A stretch of 36,718 bases of DNA from UBA4615 sp046046245 (GTDB lineage: Bacteria > Pseudomonadota > Gammaproteobacteria > Burkholderiales > Burkholderiaceae_E): NCBI GenBank assembly GCA_046046245.1, contig JBJOKE010000071.1, positions 1 through 36,718 of the forward strand. Reading direction: 5' to 3'. Under the pieces are notes generated by a model that saw only the letters and a program-made list of their open reading frames with translations, was not told the DNA's origin and ran no database searches. Numbering within the stretch: the first letter of the stretch is position 1; each line of letters opens with the position of its first letter. The translations under genes were made by a program, and so were the position numbers. Below are positions 25,546 through 34,049 of this stretch, piece by piece.

Positions 25546-26211
25546 ATGAACCCCGCCCCGCACGCCGCCAGCAGCCGCAAGCTCAAGGTCGTCATCTGCG
25601 ACGACCATCCGATCGTCCGCGCCGGCTTCCGCCAGTTCCTGTCGGACCAGCCCGACATGGAGCACATCGCGGAGGCCGGCACCGGCCGCGAGGCGCTCGA
25701 CCTCGTCCGCAACGATGCCTGTGACGTGATGCTGCTCGACATCTCGATGCCGGGGCAGAACGGGGTCGACGTGCTGCGTGCGATCCGGCTGCGCAAGCCC
25801 GAGCTGCCGGTGCTGATGCTGTCGTCGTTCCCCGAGCAGCACTACGCGCTGCAGATGCTCAAGCTCGGCGCGAGCGGCTACCTGCCGAAGGACTGCGAGC
25901 CGGCCGACCTGCTGCGCGCGATCCGCTCGGTCGCGCAGGGCCGCCGCTTCGTGACCGAGGCCGTGGGCGACCTGCTCGCCAACGGCCTGGGCGGCCACGG
26001 CGACGAGCCGCCGCACACGCAGCTGTCGGACCGCGAACTGCAGGTGTTCCTCAGGCTGGCCAAGGGCGAGTCGGTGACCGCGATCGCGAACGTGCTGAAC
26101 CTGAGCTTCAAGACGATCAGCACCTACCGCTCGCGCGTGCTGGAGAAGCTGAGCCTGCGCTCGAACAGCGACGTCACCTACTACGCGATGAAGAACGGCC
26201 TGATCCAGTGA
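25546..26211 (+). CDS. NarL/FixJ-type response regulator
   Basis: A 221-residue transcription factor. The receiver (12-130) has D19/D20 (VVICDDHP), phosphoacceptor D65 (VMLLDISMPG), a switch serine (LMLSSFP) and lysine (YLPKDCE). The C-terminal LuxR-type helix-turn-helix (~155-215) is LSDRELQVFLRLAKGESVTA followed by LNLSFKTISTYRSRVLEKL. An AGGAGAG site precedes the ATG. It is divergent from the HisKA_3 kinase gene, its likely partner. Both are preceded by sigma54-type sites. Confidence 0.93.
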   Translation: MNPAPHAASSRKLKVVICDDHPIVRAGFRQFLSDQPDMEHIAEAGTGREALDLVRNDACDVMLLDISMPGQNGVDVLRAIRLRKPELPVLMLSSFPEQHYALQMLKLGASGYLPKDCEPADLLRAIRSVAQGRRFVTEAVGDLLANGLGGHGDEPPHTQLSDRELQVFLRLAKGESVTAIANVLNLSFKTISTYRSRVLEKLSLRSNSDVTYYAMKNGLIQ

Positions 26212-26247
26212 GGGCCGCGCCCGTCCCGGCGGGCCGGGGCGGGTGGC

Positions 26248-26628
26248 TCAGTGGATCGTGCAGCGTCCGCGGCGCAGGAAGTCGAACAGTTCGTCGAGCT
26301 CGATCGACTTGTCGAAGACCGCCGCGGCGCCGAGGGCCTCGCAATGGCGGCGGACCGCGTCGCTCGCGTGGTTCGTCAGCACGATGCGCAGCGGTGCCGT
26401 GCCGCCGGCGGCGCCCTCGCGCCCGAGCGCGGCGAGCAGCGGCACGCCCGAGCCGCCGCGCAGCGACAGGTCGAGCAGCACGCAGTCGCAGCGGTTGCCG
26501 CGCAGCCAGTCCAGCGCGGCCGTCGTCGTCTCGACCGAGGCGACGACCCGCACGCCGCTGAATGCGGCGAGCATCGGGATCAGCCTGCTGCGGACCAGCG
26601 CCGAGTCCTCGACCATCAGAGCGATCAT
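26248..26628 (-). CDS. Single-domain response regulator (CheY-like)
   Basis: A 126-residue stand-alone receiver: acidic E7/D8 (MVEDSALVRS), phosphoacceptor D53 (CVLLDLSLRGGSG), switch Thr (IVLTNHAS) and lysine (VFDKSIE). The C-terminus ends shortly after the domain (RRGRCTIH). It converges with the NarL-type regulator gene (36 bp between stops) and diverges from the transglutaminase-like gene. No sigma54-type site was found upstream. Its kinase is not obvious; the soluble kinases in this region are candidates. Confidence 0.88.
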   Translation of the reverse strand: MIALMVEDSALVRSRLIPMLAAFSGVRVVASVETTTAALDWLRGNRCDCVLLDLSLRGGSGVPLLAALGREGAAGGTAPLRIVLTNHASDAVRRHCEALGAAAVFDKSIELDELFDFLRRGRCTIH

Positions 26629-26836
26629 CGTGTCGTCCCGTCCCCGCCCTCGCGTCCACCGACCGTGGTCATCCGATCATCGCCTCGCGGCGCGGCGCGG
26701 CGGTGTCGGAGCCCGACTCGCGCCGCCGTCGGAGCGGGCTCGCCGCGCCGCCCGCGGTACGGCCAGGCTCATGGATCGATCGCTCCGGACGCGGCCTCGC
26801 CGAGGACGGTCGGATCCGACAGGTCGACGCTCCGCC

Positions 26837-26852
26837 GGGCGCAGTCCTTGCA
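26837..26852 (+). promoter_or_regulatory. Weak sigma54-type site before the transglutaminase-like gene
   Basis: GGGCGCA-GTCC-TTGCA has 9 of 12 matches, a perfect TTGCA half and exact GG-N10-GC spacing. The predicted start is ~26863, 57 nt before the ATG. The rest of the 291-bp gap (26629-26919) shows no other signal. Confidence 0.3.
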
Positions 26853-26919
26853 ACGCAGGCCGGCACGATGGACCGGAGCGCCTCGCTCGTCGGTCCCGTC
26901 CGCATCGGAGTCGCCTCGA

Positions 26920-28098
26920 ATGCTCGCCCCGGTCACCTTCGACTCCACGATCCGTCTCCGGACCGAGGCCGAGTCCGGCGCGGCGCTCGTGCTCGCGCTG
27001 CTGCCGGCGCGCACCCACCACCAGCAGCTCTCGGCCGAGCGGCTGAGCGTCCGGGGCTCGATCGCGCAGTCGGTGTTCACGGACGCGGCCTCGGCCACGC
27101 GCTACCTGTACCTGACGGCGCGCGGCGGCCCGCTCGAGGTCGAGGTGTCGGCGAGCGTGCGGCTGCTGCAGGCCGAGCCCGCGTGCGGCCGGCCGCCCCT
27201 CGAGGCGCAGGACGCGCCGCTGTCGACGCCGGAGTCGCTGCGCGCGCTGCTGCCCAGCCGGTGGTGCCCGTCCGACCGGCTGGCCGCGCTCGCCGCCGAC
27301 GAGTTCGCGCAGGTCGACCCGCCGTACGAGCGCGCGCTGGCGATCGACCGCTGGGTACGACGACACCTGCGGGTGCTGCCGCCCGAGTCGCCCGAGTCGC
27401 CGGACGGCAGCACGCCCGGGGCGCCCGGCCGCGGCGCGGTCGACGCGCTGGCGCGCGGCGCCGGCACGCCGCGCGAGCTCGCCCACCTCGCGATCGCGCT
27501 GTGTCGCGCCGCGCGGCTGCCCGCACGCTTCGTGACGACCGTGCCCTTCGGGATCGACGACGTGTCCGACCTGCATCCGTGGGTCGAGGTGCTGGTCGGT
27601 GACGCCTGGCTCGCGTTCGACCCGAGCCGACGCGTGCCGCGGACCGCGCTGCTGCGATGGGGAACCGGGCGCGACGCGGCCGACGTGCCGCTCATGATCG
27701 CCCACGGCGAGGCGACCGCGCCGCGCATCGAGCTGTCGGTGCGCGCCGACGCGCCGGCCGACGCGCTTCGCGATCGCGATCTCGCCGCCGGCGCGGTCTG
27801 CGCCGCGACGCTGGGCAGCCTGGCCGAGGCGACGCGGTGGCACCAGGAGGCGCGGCTCGCAGCGCGTCGCCCGCCGTCCGAGGCCGAGCCGGCCCGGCCC
27901 GCGCCCTCGCGCGTCGCCGCCGCGGCCGCTCGCGCCGCGTCGAGCACGCCGCGAGCCGTCGCCCCGGTCCGCGTGTTCGCGGCGCCCACCGGTCCCCGCC
28001 CGTCCGGCGACCGCTCGGTATCCCGATGCGGACCCGTTCAGCCGGGCGTCCGCGATGCACGCCCTGCACCGTTACCGCCGTCGGTCCCGACGGCGTGA
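26920..28098 (+). CDS. Transglutaminase-like protein lacking the catalytic cysteine
   Basis: A 392-residue protein with the layout of bacterial transglutaminase-like proteins: an N-terminal beta-sandwich (~5-85), then the papain-like core (~110-240). The core shows ERALAIDRWVRRHLRV, RELAHLAIALCRAARLPARF, LHPWVEVLVGDAWLAFDPS. Homologues have GVCRDFAHL at the nucleophile; here the aligned segment is GTPRELAHL, so the cysteine is Pro184. The His (H219) and Asp (D234) remain. It is probably not a classical cysteine transglutaminase or protease and may be a binding domain. The last ~110 residues are low-complexity Ala/Pro/Arg. No signal peptide is seen. Confidence 0.8.
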   Translation: MLAPVTFDSTIRLRTEAESGAALVLALLPARTHHQQLSAERLSVRGSIAQSVFTDAASATRYLYLTARGGPLEVEVSASVRLLQAEPACGRPPLEAQDAPLSTPESLRALLPSRWCPSDRLAALAADEFAQVDPPYERALAIDRWVRRHLRVLPPESPESPDGSTPGAPGRGAVDALARGAGTPRELAHLAIALCRAARLPARFVTTVPFGIDDVSDLHPWVEVLVGDAWLAFDPSRRVPRTALLRWGTGRDAADVPLMIAHGEATAPRIELSVRADAPADALRDRDLAAGAVCAATLGSLAEATRWHQEARLAARRPPSEAEPARPAPSRVAAAAARAASSTPRAVAPVRVFAAPTGPRPSGDRSVSRCGPVQPGVRDARPAPLPPSVPTA

Positions 28099-28111
28099 AT
28101 CCGTGCGACGC

Positions 28112-28139
28112 AAAAAAAACGCCCCGCGTGAGCGGGGCG
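28112..28139 (-). terminator. Rho-independent terminator on the minus strand
   Basis: Perfect 8-bp stem CGCCCCGC/GCGGGGCG (28120-28139) with a 4-nt loop; read on the minus strand it is followed by eight U (28112-28119). On the + strand no T-run follows, so it is not an intrinsic terminator for the transglutaminase-like gene that ends 21 nt upstream. The nearest minus-strand gene to its right, mrcA, ends ~770 bp away, beyond an opposite-strand gene. Confidence 0.85.
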
Positions 28140-28190
28140 AAACCTCGCGTCCAAAGTAGACATCCGACGCAGGGGGGAGGCGCTGTCGGC
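28112..28190 (-). ncRNA. Candidate small RNA with C-rich loop (5' end unknown)
   Basis: Upstream of the minus-strand terminator a second hairpin (28187 down to 28159) has outer pairs GACA/TGTC, a 4-nt bulge, inner pairs GCGC/GCGU and a 9-nt loop CUCCCCCCU. C-rich loop plus terminator is the same layout as the candidate RNA at 8612-8718. I found no convincing promoter, so the 5' end could be anywhere upstream to about 28450. Alternatively this is the end of a long mrcA read-through transcript. Apart from this and the sigma54-type site at 28405, the 28099-28462 interval holds nothing recognisable. Confidence 0.35.
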
Positions 28191-28404
28191 GGCGACGGCG
28201 ACCGGACGGCGTCTCCGCGGTCCATCGGCGTCCTCGCTGCCTTCGAGGGGGGACGATGGCAATCGGCATGCCCGGGTCCATCAGGCCGCGGCCCGCGACC
28301 GACCGCCGCCGATGCCGGCAGGCGACGGGCCTCGCCGGCAGTTCCGACACGGCCGCGATGCAGGACTTGCCGAGGCCGCTGCCGCGCCACGGGGCCATGG
28401 CGGT

Positions 28405-28420
28405 GGGAACGGAAGTTGCC
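28405..28420 (+). promoter_or_regulatory. Weak sigma54-type site before the BON gene
   Basis: GGGAACG-GAAG-TTGCC matches 9 of 12 consensus positions with exact GG-N10-GC spacing (GG 28406-28407, GC 28418-28419). The predicted start is ~28431, 32 nt before the ATG at 28463. Confidence 0.35.
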
Positions 28421-28462
28421 GAGCCGCCCGGGCGCGGCGCGTCCCGCCGCGGGGAGCGCAGC

Positions 28463-28897
28463 ATGGACACCGACCGCCGCCGCCGGTCCGCCCCGGACCG
28501 CCGATCCGAGCACGACGTCGACGGGGACCCGGACGATCCGTCGCAGCCGACCGGACGGCGCCCCGCCGACGAGCGGATCCGCGACGACCTCCGCCAGTGC
28601 CTCGCCCGCGACGAGCGGCTGGACGGGGGCGACGTCTCGGTCGACGTGAAGGACGGGCGGGTGACGCTGACCGGCACGGTCGCCGACCGACCCGCCAAGC
28701 ACGCGATCGAGTCGATGGTCGATCGCTGCCAGGGCGTGACCGACATCGACGACCGGCTCAAGGTGATGCGCGGTCCCGAGCCGAGCGGACCGCCACGGCC
28801 GCACGCGTCGGTGCCGCAGGACTCGCCGAGCGCGCGCGACGAGGCGCAGGGCCGCACCAGCCGCCCCACGCGCGACGGGTCGGGGGACTACGGCTGA
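28463..28897 (+). CDS. BON-domain protein without signal peptide
   Basis: A 144-residue hydrophilic protein. A charged N-terminal ~35 residues precede one BON domain (~36-103: ERIRDDLRQCLARDERLDGG, then VSVDVKDGRVTLTGTVADRP, then CQGVTDIDDRLKVM), followed by a disordered Pro/Ser/Arg tail. I preferred the ATG at 28463, six nt after GGGGAG, over an in-frame ATG at 28256, whose extra 69 residues are unlike the family. Without a signal peptide it is probably cytosolic, unlike the BON lipoprotein nearby. It converges with mrcA. Confidence 0.82.
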   Translation: MDTDRRRRSAPDRRSEHDVDGDPDDPSQPTGRRPADERIRDDLRQCLARDERLDGGDVSVDVKDGRVTLTGTVADRPAKHAIESMVDRCQGVTDIDDRLKVMRGPEPSGPPRPHASVPQDSPSARDEAQGRTSRPTRDGSGDYG

Positions 28898-28912
28898 GGC
28901 AGGGCGGACCGG

Positions 28913-31261
28913 TCAGAACACCTGCTCGCGGACCTGCTCGCCGCGCTCGCCGGTGCCGAGTCCGTCCTCGGCCACGCCGAGCGACGCGATGCCCTGGCCC
29001 GGCCGGGTCTCGGCGTAGTACCAGTCGCCGTTGACCTGGACCACGCCCGACGGCGGTTCGGCAGGGCGCTCGGGCACGCTGCGCAGCGCCGTGGCCATGT
29101 AGTTGATCCAGATCGGCAAGGCGAGCCCGCCGCCGGTCTCGCGGTCGCCGAGCTTTCGCGGCTGGTCGAAGCCGACCCAGGCGACGCCCGCGACCTTCGG
29201 TGAGTACCCGGCGAACCACGCGTCGTGCGAGTCGTTCGTGGTGCCGGTCTTGCCGGCGAGGTCGCCGCGCTTCAGGCGCAGCGCCGCGGTCGCCGTGCCC
29301 TTGCGCACCACGTCGCGCAGCAGGCTGTCCATCAGGAACGCGTTGCGTGCGTCGATCGCGCGGACCGCCTCGTCGCCGGCCTTCACCGGCCGCGCCTGCG
29401 CGAGCACCTTGCCGTTCGCATCCGTCACCTTCGCGATCAGGTAGGGTTCGATGCGGTAGCCGCCGTTGGCGAAGACCGAGATGCCGCCCACCATCTGCCA
29501 GGGCGTGACCGAGCCCGCACCCAGCGCCATCGTCAGGTACGGCGGATGGCGCTCGGCGTCGAAGCCGAAGCGCGTCACGTAGTCCTGCGCGTACTGCGGG
29601 CCGATCGCCTGCAGCAGCCGGATCGACACCATGTTCTTGGACTTCGCGAGCGCGGTGCGCATCGTCATCGGGCCCTCGAACTTGCCGTCGTAGTTCTTCG
29701 GCTCCCAGACCTGCCCGCCGGTGACGGCCGGGTCGACGATCACCGGCGCGTCGTTGATGACGGTGGTGGTCATGAAGCCCTTCTCGAGCGAGGCCGAATA
29801 GATGAACGGCTTGAAGCTCGAGCCGGGCTGCCGCCAGGCCTGCGTGACGCGGTTGAACTTGTTGCGGTTGAAGTCGAAGCCGCCGACCATCGCGCGGATC
29901 GAGCCGTCCTCGGTGTTGGCCGCGACGAACGCCGCCTGCACCTCGGGCACCTGCGTGACCTCCCAGCCCTTCGGCCCTTCGGACACGCGGATCACCATGC
30001 CGGGCTTGAGCCGCCGGTTCGCGGGCGCCTTGTCGGACAGCCAGGGCTGGACGAACTTCAGCCCGTCGCCGCTGATCTCGATCGCCTGGCCGCGGCTGCG
30101 GGCGACGCGGATCGACTTCGCATCCACCGCGGTCACCACCGCCGGCAGGAAGTCGTCGATGTCGCCGGCCTCGAGCAGCGCCTCCTCGATCTTCTCGTCG
30201 CGCCGCTGCGGGTCGGCGGGCAGATCGAGCTGCGCCTCGGGGCCGCGGAACCCGTAGCGGCGGTCGTAGTCGAGCACGCCCTGGCGGACCGAGGCGTTGG
30301 CCGCGCGCTGGTCCTCGGCGAGCACCGTCGTGTGGACGTTGAGCCCGGCCACGTAGGTCTCGTCGCGGAACTGCTCGTAGGCGAGCATCCGCGCGAGCTC
30401 GGCGACATAGGGCGCGCGGACCGCGAAGTCGCCGCGGTCGGGCTGCAGTCGCAGCTCCTCCTTCAGCGCCGCCCGGTACTGCTCCTCGGTCAGGTGGCCG
30501 AGCGAGCGCATCCGGCCGAGCACGTACTGCTGGCGGATCTTCGCGCGCTTCGGGTTCACCACCGGGTTGTAGGCCGACGGCGCCTTCGGCAGGCCGGCGA
30601 GCATCGCGGCCTCGGCCGCGGTGATCTTCGCGAGCGGCTTGCCGTAGTAGATCTGCGCGGCCGACGCGAAGCCGTAGGCCCGCTGGCCCAGGAAGATCTG
30701 GTTCAGGTAGATCTCGAGGATCTGCTCCTTGGTGAGCGTGCTCTCGATCTTCAGCGCGAGCAGGATCTCGTAGATCTTGCGGGTGTAGCTGCGCTCGTTC
30801 GACAGGAAGAAGTTCCGCGCGAGCTGCATCGTGATCGTCGAGGCGCCCTGCGTCTTGCCGCCGGCGGCGACGTTGGCGAAGGCGGCGCGGACGATCCCCA
30901 GCACGTCGACGCCGCTGTGCTCGAAGAAGCGGTCGTCCTCGGCCGACAGGATCGCCTGCTTCATCACCGCCGGCACGTCCTCGATCCGCACGACGCTGCG
31001 GCGCTCCTCGCCGAACTCGCCGATCAGCACGCCGTCGGCGGTCCAGATCCGGAGCGGCACCTTCGGCCGGTAATCGGTCAGCACGTCGAGCGAGGGCAGC
31101 CGGTCGGCCGCGAGGATCGCGGACAGGCCGAGCGTGAGGGCGGCCGCGACGGCGAGCGCCAGGGGCACCGCGACCAGGACGGTCAGCAGGGTCAGGACGC
31201 CGAATCCCCGTTCGCGCCGCGAACTTCCGATCGGCGCGACGCGGGCGCGCACTGACGACAT
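28913..31261 (-). CDS. mrcA: Penicillin-binding protein 1A
   Basis: A 782-residue bifunctional class A PBP (also called ponA) that polymerises and cross-links peptidoglycan. There is one N-terminal membrane anchor (GFGVLTLLTVLVAVPLALAV). The glycosyltransferase has AILSAEDDRFFEHSGVD, GASTITMQLARNFFL and ALKIESTLTKEQILEIYLNQ. An OB-like insert follows, then the transpeptidase with SxxK (PGSSFKPF), SxN (KSKNMVS) and KTGT (LAGKTGTTND). Its divergence from pilM is conserved in proteobacteria. The ATG at 31261 has no purine-rich ribosome binding site; the leader before it is C-rich. Confidence 0.96.
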   Translation of the reverse strand: MSSVRARVAPIGSSRRERGFGVLTLLTVLVAVPLALAVAAALTLGLSAILAADRLPSLDVLTDYRPKVPLRIWTADGVLIGEFGEERRSVVRIEDVPAVMKQAILSAEDDRFFEHSGVDVLGIVRAAFANVAAGGKTQGASTITMQLARNFFLSNERSYTRKIYEILLALKIESTLTKEQILEIYLNQIFLGQRAYGFASAAQIYYGKPLAKITAAEAAMLAGLPKAPSAYNPVVNPKRAKIRQQYVLGRMRSLGHLTEEQYRAALKEELRLQPDRGDFAVRAPYVAELARMLAYEQFRDETYVAGLNVHTTVLAEDQRAANASVRQGVLDYDRRYGFRGPEAQLDLPADPQRRDEKIEEALLEAGDIDDFLPAVVTAVDAKSIRVARSRGQAIEISGDGLKFVQPWLSDKAPANRRLKPGMVIRVSEGPKGWEVTQVPEVQAAFVAANTEDGSIRAMVGGFDFNRNKFNRVTQAWRQPGSSFKPFIYSASLEKGFMTTTVINDAPVIVDPAVTGGQVWEPKNYDGKFEGPMTMRTALAKSKNMVSIRLLQAIGPQYAQDYVTRFGFDAERHPPYLTMALGAGSVTPWQMVGGISVFANGGYRIEPYLIAKVTDANGKVLAQARPVKAGDEAVRAIDARNAFLMDSLLRDVVRKGTATAALRLKRGDLAGKTGTTNDSHDAWFAGYSPKVAGVAWVGFDQPRKLGDRETGGGLALPIWINYMATALRSVPERPAEPPSGVVQVNGDWYYAETRPGQGIASLGVAEDGLGTGERGEQVREQVF

Positions 31262-31294
31262 GGCTGGGCAGGGGGGAGGGGCTGACGGACGCCG

Positions 31295-31300
31295 ATTATA
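31295..31300 (-). promoter_or_regulatory. mrcA: Perfect -10 box before mrcA
   Basis: TATAAT on the minus strand, predicting a start near 31288 and a ~27-nt leader rich in C. No good -35 is visible 17 bp upstream. It is one of few exact TATAAT hexamers expected in such GC-rich DNA. Confidence 0.5.
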
Positions 31301-31498
31301 GGGCGGCGAGGTCGCCGGCCCGCGGCGCCGCGGCGGTCGCCGGCGGCACCCGACGGGTCGCGCGACCCCTCTTGACGGCACGGGGGACGAATGGGTCGTC
31401 CGGGTCGACGGGCGGGCCGAGTGTGAGATTCCGCACACACGCAAAACCTTTACAGTGTGTCCAAGGCGCCGCAAAATCCGCACCTAAATTCTCTAAAC

Positions 31499-31528
31499 TT
31501 GTCGTAAATACCTGTTTTCCAATAGAAT
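31499..31528 (+). promoter_or_regulatory. pilM: Promoter of the pil operon
   Basis: TTGTCG (31499-31504), 18 nt, TAGAAT (31523-31528), in a strikingly AT-rich stretch (about 31430-31545) unlike the surroundings. The predicted start is ~31535, ~20 nt before the pilM GTG. Confidence 0.5.
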
Positions 31529-31554
31529 TCGGGCATTCAATCACTGAGGCATCC

Positions 31555-32637
31555 GTGGCAATCAGCCTTCAGGGCCTGTTCCGGCGCGGGACGCAGCCCC
31601 TTCTCGGGGTCGACGTCAGCGCCTCCAACGTCAAGCTGGTCGAGCTGGTGCCCGGCGGCAAGGCCGGGATGCGCCTCGAGCGGTACGCCATCGAGCCGAT
31701 CGAGCGCGGTGCGATCGTCGACGGCAACATCGAGAAGCCCGAGGCGGTTGCCGACGCGCTGATCCGCGCGATCCGGCGCACCGGCACCCGGACCCGGCAG
31801 GCCGCGCTGGCGCTGCCCTCCTCGGCGGTCATCGCCAAGCGGATCACGCTGCCGGCCGGGCTGCTCGAGGAGGACTACGAGGCCCAGGTCGAGACCGAGG
31901 CGAGCCAGTACATCCCGTTCTCGATCGACGAGGTCAACCTCGACTTCCAGGTCCTGGGTCCGGCGTCGCAGTCGGACGGGGACGTCGAGGTGCTGCTCGC
32001 CGCCTCGCGCAAGGAGAGGGTCGAGGATCGCGTCGCGATCGCCGAGATGGCCGGGCTGCGGCCGGTCGTCGTCGATGTCGAGCCCTATGCGGCGCGGATC
32101 TCGATCGACCACGTCACCCGTTTCCTGCCGAACCAGGGCGAGGGGATGATCCTCGCGGTCTTCGACATCGGCCAGAACACGACCAACCTCACGATCGTGC
32201 TCAACGGCCAGACGATCTTCGAGCGCGACCAGACCTTCGGCGGCAACCAGCTCACCCAGGACATCGTCCGGCTCTACGGACTCACGCTCGAGGAGGCCGA
32301 GCTGAAGAAGAAGAGCGGCGACCTGCCCGACAACTACGCGGGCGAACTGCTCACGCCCTTCGTCGAGCAGGGCGCGATCGAGGTCGCACGCTCGCTGCAG
32401 TTCTTCTTCACGTCGACGCCGCATGCGCGCGTCGACCGGGTGTTCCTCGCCGGCGGCTGCGCGGTCACCCCCGGACTCGCCGAGGCGGTGGCCGAGCGCA
32501 CGCAGGTCCCGACCGAGATCATGAGCCCGTTCCAGGGCATGGAGATCGCCGGCGGCATCCGCGAGCGGCAACTGCGCGTCGACGCGCCGGCGCTGATGGT
32601 CGGCTGCGGCCTCGCGATGAGGAGGTTCGACGCATGA
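31555..32637 (+). CDS. pilM: Type IV pilus inner-membrane platform protein PilM
   Basis: A 360-residue actin-like ATPase-fold protein that binds the PilN N-terminus on the cytosolic side and links the alignment subcomplex to the pilus motor. It shows LLGVDVSASNVKLVEL (phosphate-1-like), ALALPSSAVIAKRITLPAG, AQVETEASQYIPFSIDEVNL, the nucleotide-binding VFDIGQNTTNLTIV and FLAGGCAVTPGLAEAV. GAGG lies five nt before the GTG start, which gives the family N-terminus (ISLQGLFRRGTQPLLGVD). Its stop overlaps the pilN start (ATGA). Confidence 0.96.
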   Translation: MAISLQGLFRRGTQPLLGVDVSASNVKLVELVPGGKAGMRLERYAIEPIERGAIVDGNIEKPEAVADALIRAIRRTGTRTRQAALALPSSAVIAKRITLPAGLLEEDYEAQVETEASQYIPFSIDEVNLDFQVLGPASQSDGDVEVLLAASRKERVEDRVAIAEMAGLRPVVVDVEPYAARISIDHVTRFLPNQGEGMILAVFDIGQNTTNLTIVLNGQTIFERDQTFGGNQLTQDIVRLYGLTLEEAELKKKSGDLPDNYAGELLTPFVEQGAIEVARSLQFFFTSTPHARVDRVFLAGGCAVTPGLAEAVAERTQVPTEIMSPFQGMEIAGGIRERQLRVDAPALMVGCGLAMRRFDA

Positions 32638-33356
32638 GCGCAGGAGCCCGTGTCGGTTCTGTCGGCCTCGCGCCAGCCACCGAGATCTTCGACGGCGCCG
32701 AGGTCGCGACTGCCCTCGCGCCGATCAGGATCAACCTGCTGCCGCACCGCGCGCTCAAGCGCGAGCAGCGCAAGAAGGACTTCGTCAACCTCGCCGGCCT
32801 GGTCGCGATCGCCGGCGCGGTCACGGCGCTCGCCGGCGGCTTCGCGATCAACCAGCAGATTTCCGCCCAGCAGTCGCGCAACAGCTTCATCAAGGTGGAG
32901 AACGAGAAGCTCGAGCGCGAGATCGCGGAGATCAAGACGCTGCGCGAGGAGATCTCCGCGCTGAAGGCGCGCCAGCAGGCGGTGGAGAACCTGCAGAGCG
33001 ACCGGACGGCGCCGGTGCGGCTGCTCGACGAGCTGGTCCGCCTGACGCCCGACGGCGTCTACCTGCGCCAGCTGAAGCAGGACGACGCGCGCGTGGGCTT
33101 GTCCGGTCACGCGCAGACGAACGAGCGGGTCGCCGAACTGCTGCGCAACCTCGCCGAACGCAGCCCGCTGCTCGAGCGGCCCGAGCTCGGCGAGATCCGC
33201 GAGATCGCGCTGGCCCCCCTGGCGGGCTCGAAGGAGCCGCGCAGGCTCTACGAATTCTCGCTGAACGTGCTGATCAAGCGGATCTCTCCTGGCGACGCGC
33301 AGAAGGCCGCGAGCGCCGGGCGGGCGCAGGTCGCCGCCGCCGACGGCGCACGCTGA
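32634..33356 (+). CDS. pilN: Type IV pilus assembly protein PilN
   Basis: A 240-residue bitopic inner-membrane protein. The PilM-binding motif RINLLPHRALKRE is at ~33-45, one transmembrane helix at ~50-72 (FVNLAGLVAIAGAVTALAGG), then a coiled coil (~80-125) and a periplasmic ferredoxin-like domain. Homologues usually start at the RINLLPHR motif; here ~30 residues precede it (AGARVGSVGLAPATEIFDGA). The start is fixed by the ATGA overlap with pilM, though the extension could be non-native. It pairs with PilO. Confidence 0.93.
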   Translation: MSAGARVGSVGLAPATEIFDGAEVATALAPIRINLLPHRALKREQRKKDFVNLAGLVAIAGAVTALAGGFAINQQISAQQSRNSFIKVENEKLEREIAEIKTLREEISALKARQQAVENLQSDRTAPVRLLDELVRLTPDGVYLRQLKQDDARVGLSGHAQTNERVAELLRNLAERSPLLERPELGEIREIALAPLAGSKEPRRLYEFSLNVLIKRISPGDAQKAASAGRAQVAAADGAR

Positions 33357-33371
33357 CCGGAACGCCCCACG

Positions 33372-34049
33372 ATGGCCATTCCCTCGCTCTCGCTGAAGTT
33401 CGACGCCGCGGCGCTGGCGCAGCAGTTCCAGGGCCTGAAGGGCCGGCACGCCGGCCTGTGGCCGCCGCTGCCGCGCGTGGTGCTGCTGATCGCGCTGTTC
33501 GCCGCACTGGTGGCTGCGGGCTGGGCGCTCTACTGGCGCGGGCTGCTCGAGGAGCTCGACGCCGGGCGCGCGGAGGAAGCGACGCTCAAGACCGCCTATG
33601 TCGACAAGCTCAAGCAGGCGGTGAACCTGCCGGTGCTGAAGAAGCAGAAGGAGCAGGTCGGCCAGTTCGTCAGCCAGCTCGAGAAGCAGCTGCCCAGCAA
33701 GGCCGAGATGGATGCGCTGCTGTCGGACATCAACCAGGCCGGTGTCGGTCGCGGCGCGCAGCTGATGCTGTTCAAGCCGGGCCAGTCGGTCGTGCGCGAG
33801 TACTACGCGGAGCTGCCGATCGCCGTCCGGGTGGTGGGCAGCTACCACGACCTCGGCGCGTTCGCGAGCGATCTCGCGAACCTCGCGCGGATCGTCACCC
33901 TGAACAACGTGCAGATCCAGCAGTCCGACAAGACGACGGTGCTGACCATGGATGCGGTCGCCAAGACCTTCCGCTACCTCGACGGCGAGGAGATCGCGCA
34001 GCAGCGCGGCGGATCCGCCAAGGCGAAGGCGGCGGGAGCGAAGAAATGA
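33372..34049 (+). CDS. pilO: Type IV pilus assembly protein PilO
   Basis: A 225-residue bitopic protein that heterodimerises with PilN in the alignment complex. One transmembrane helix (VVLLIALFAALVAAGWALYW) follows a ~30-residue cytosolic part. A coiled coil (LKTAYVDKLKQAVNLPVLKK, then QVGQFVSQLEKQLPSKAEMD) and the ferredoxin-like domain (LPIAVRVVGSYHDLGAFASD, then NLARIVTLNNVQI) come next. It lies 15 nt after pilN and overlaps pilP by 4 nt. Confidence 0.95.
   Translation: MAIPSLSLKFDAAALAQQFQGLKGRHAGLWPPLPRVVLLIALFAALVAAGWALYWRGLLEELDAGRAEEATLKTAYVDKLKQAVNLPVLKKQKEQVGQFVSQLEKQLPSKAEMDALLSDINQAGVGRGAQLMLFKPGQSVVREYYAELPIAVRVVGSYHDLGAFASDLANLARIVTLNNVQIQQSDKTTVLTMDAVAKTFRYLDGEEIAQQRGGSAKAKAAGAKK

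Noticed and set aside
29225..31255. Long + strand frame opposite mrcA
   Set aside because: Shadow of the mrcA codons; composition is typical of an antisense frame and no motif is present.
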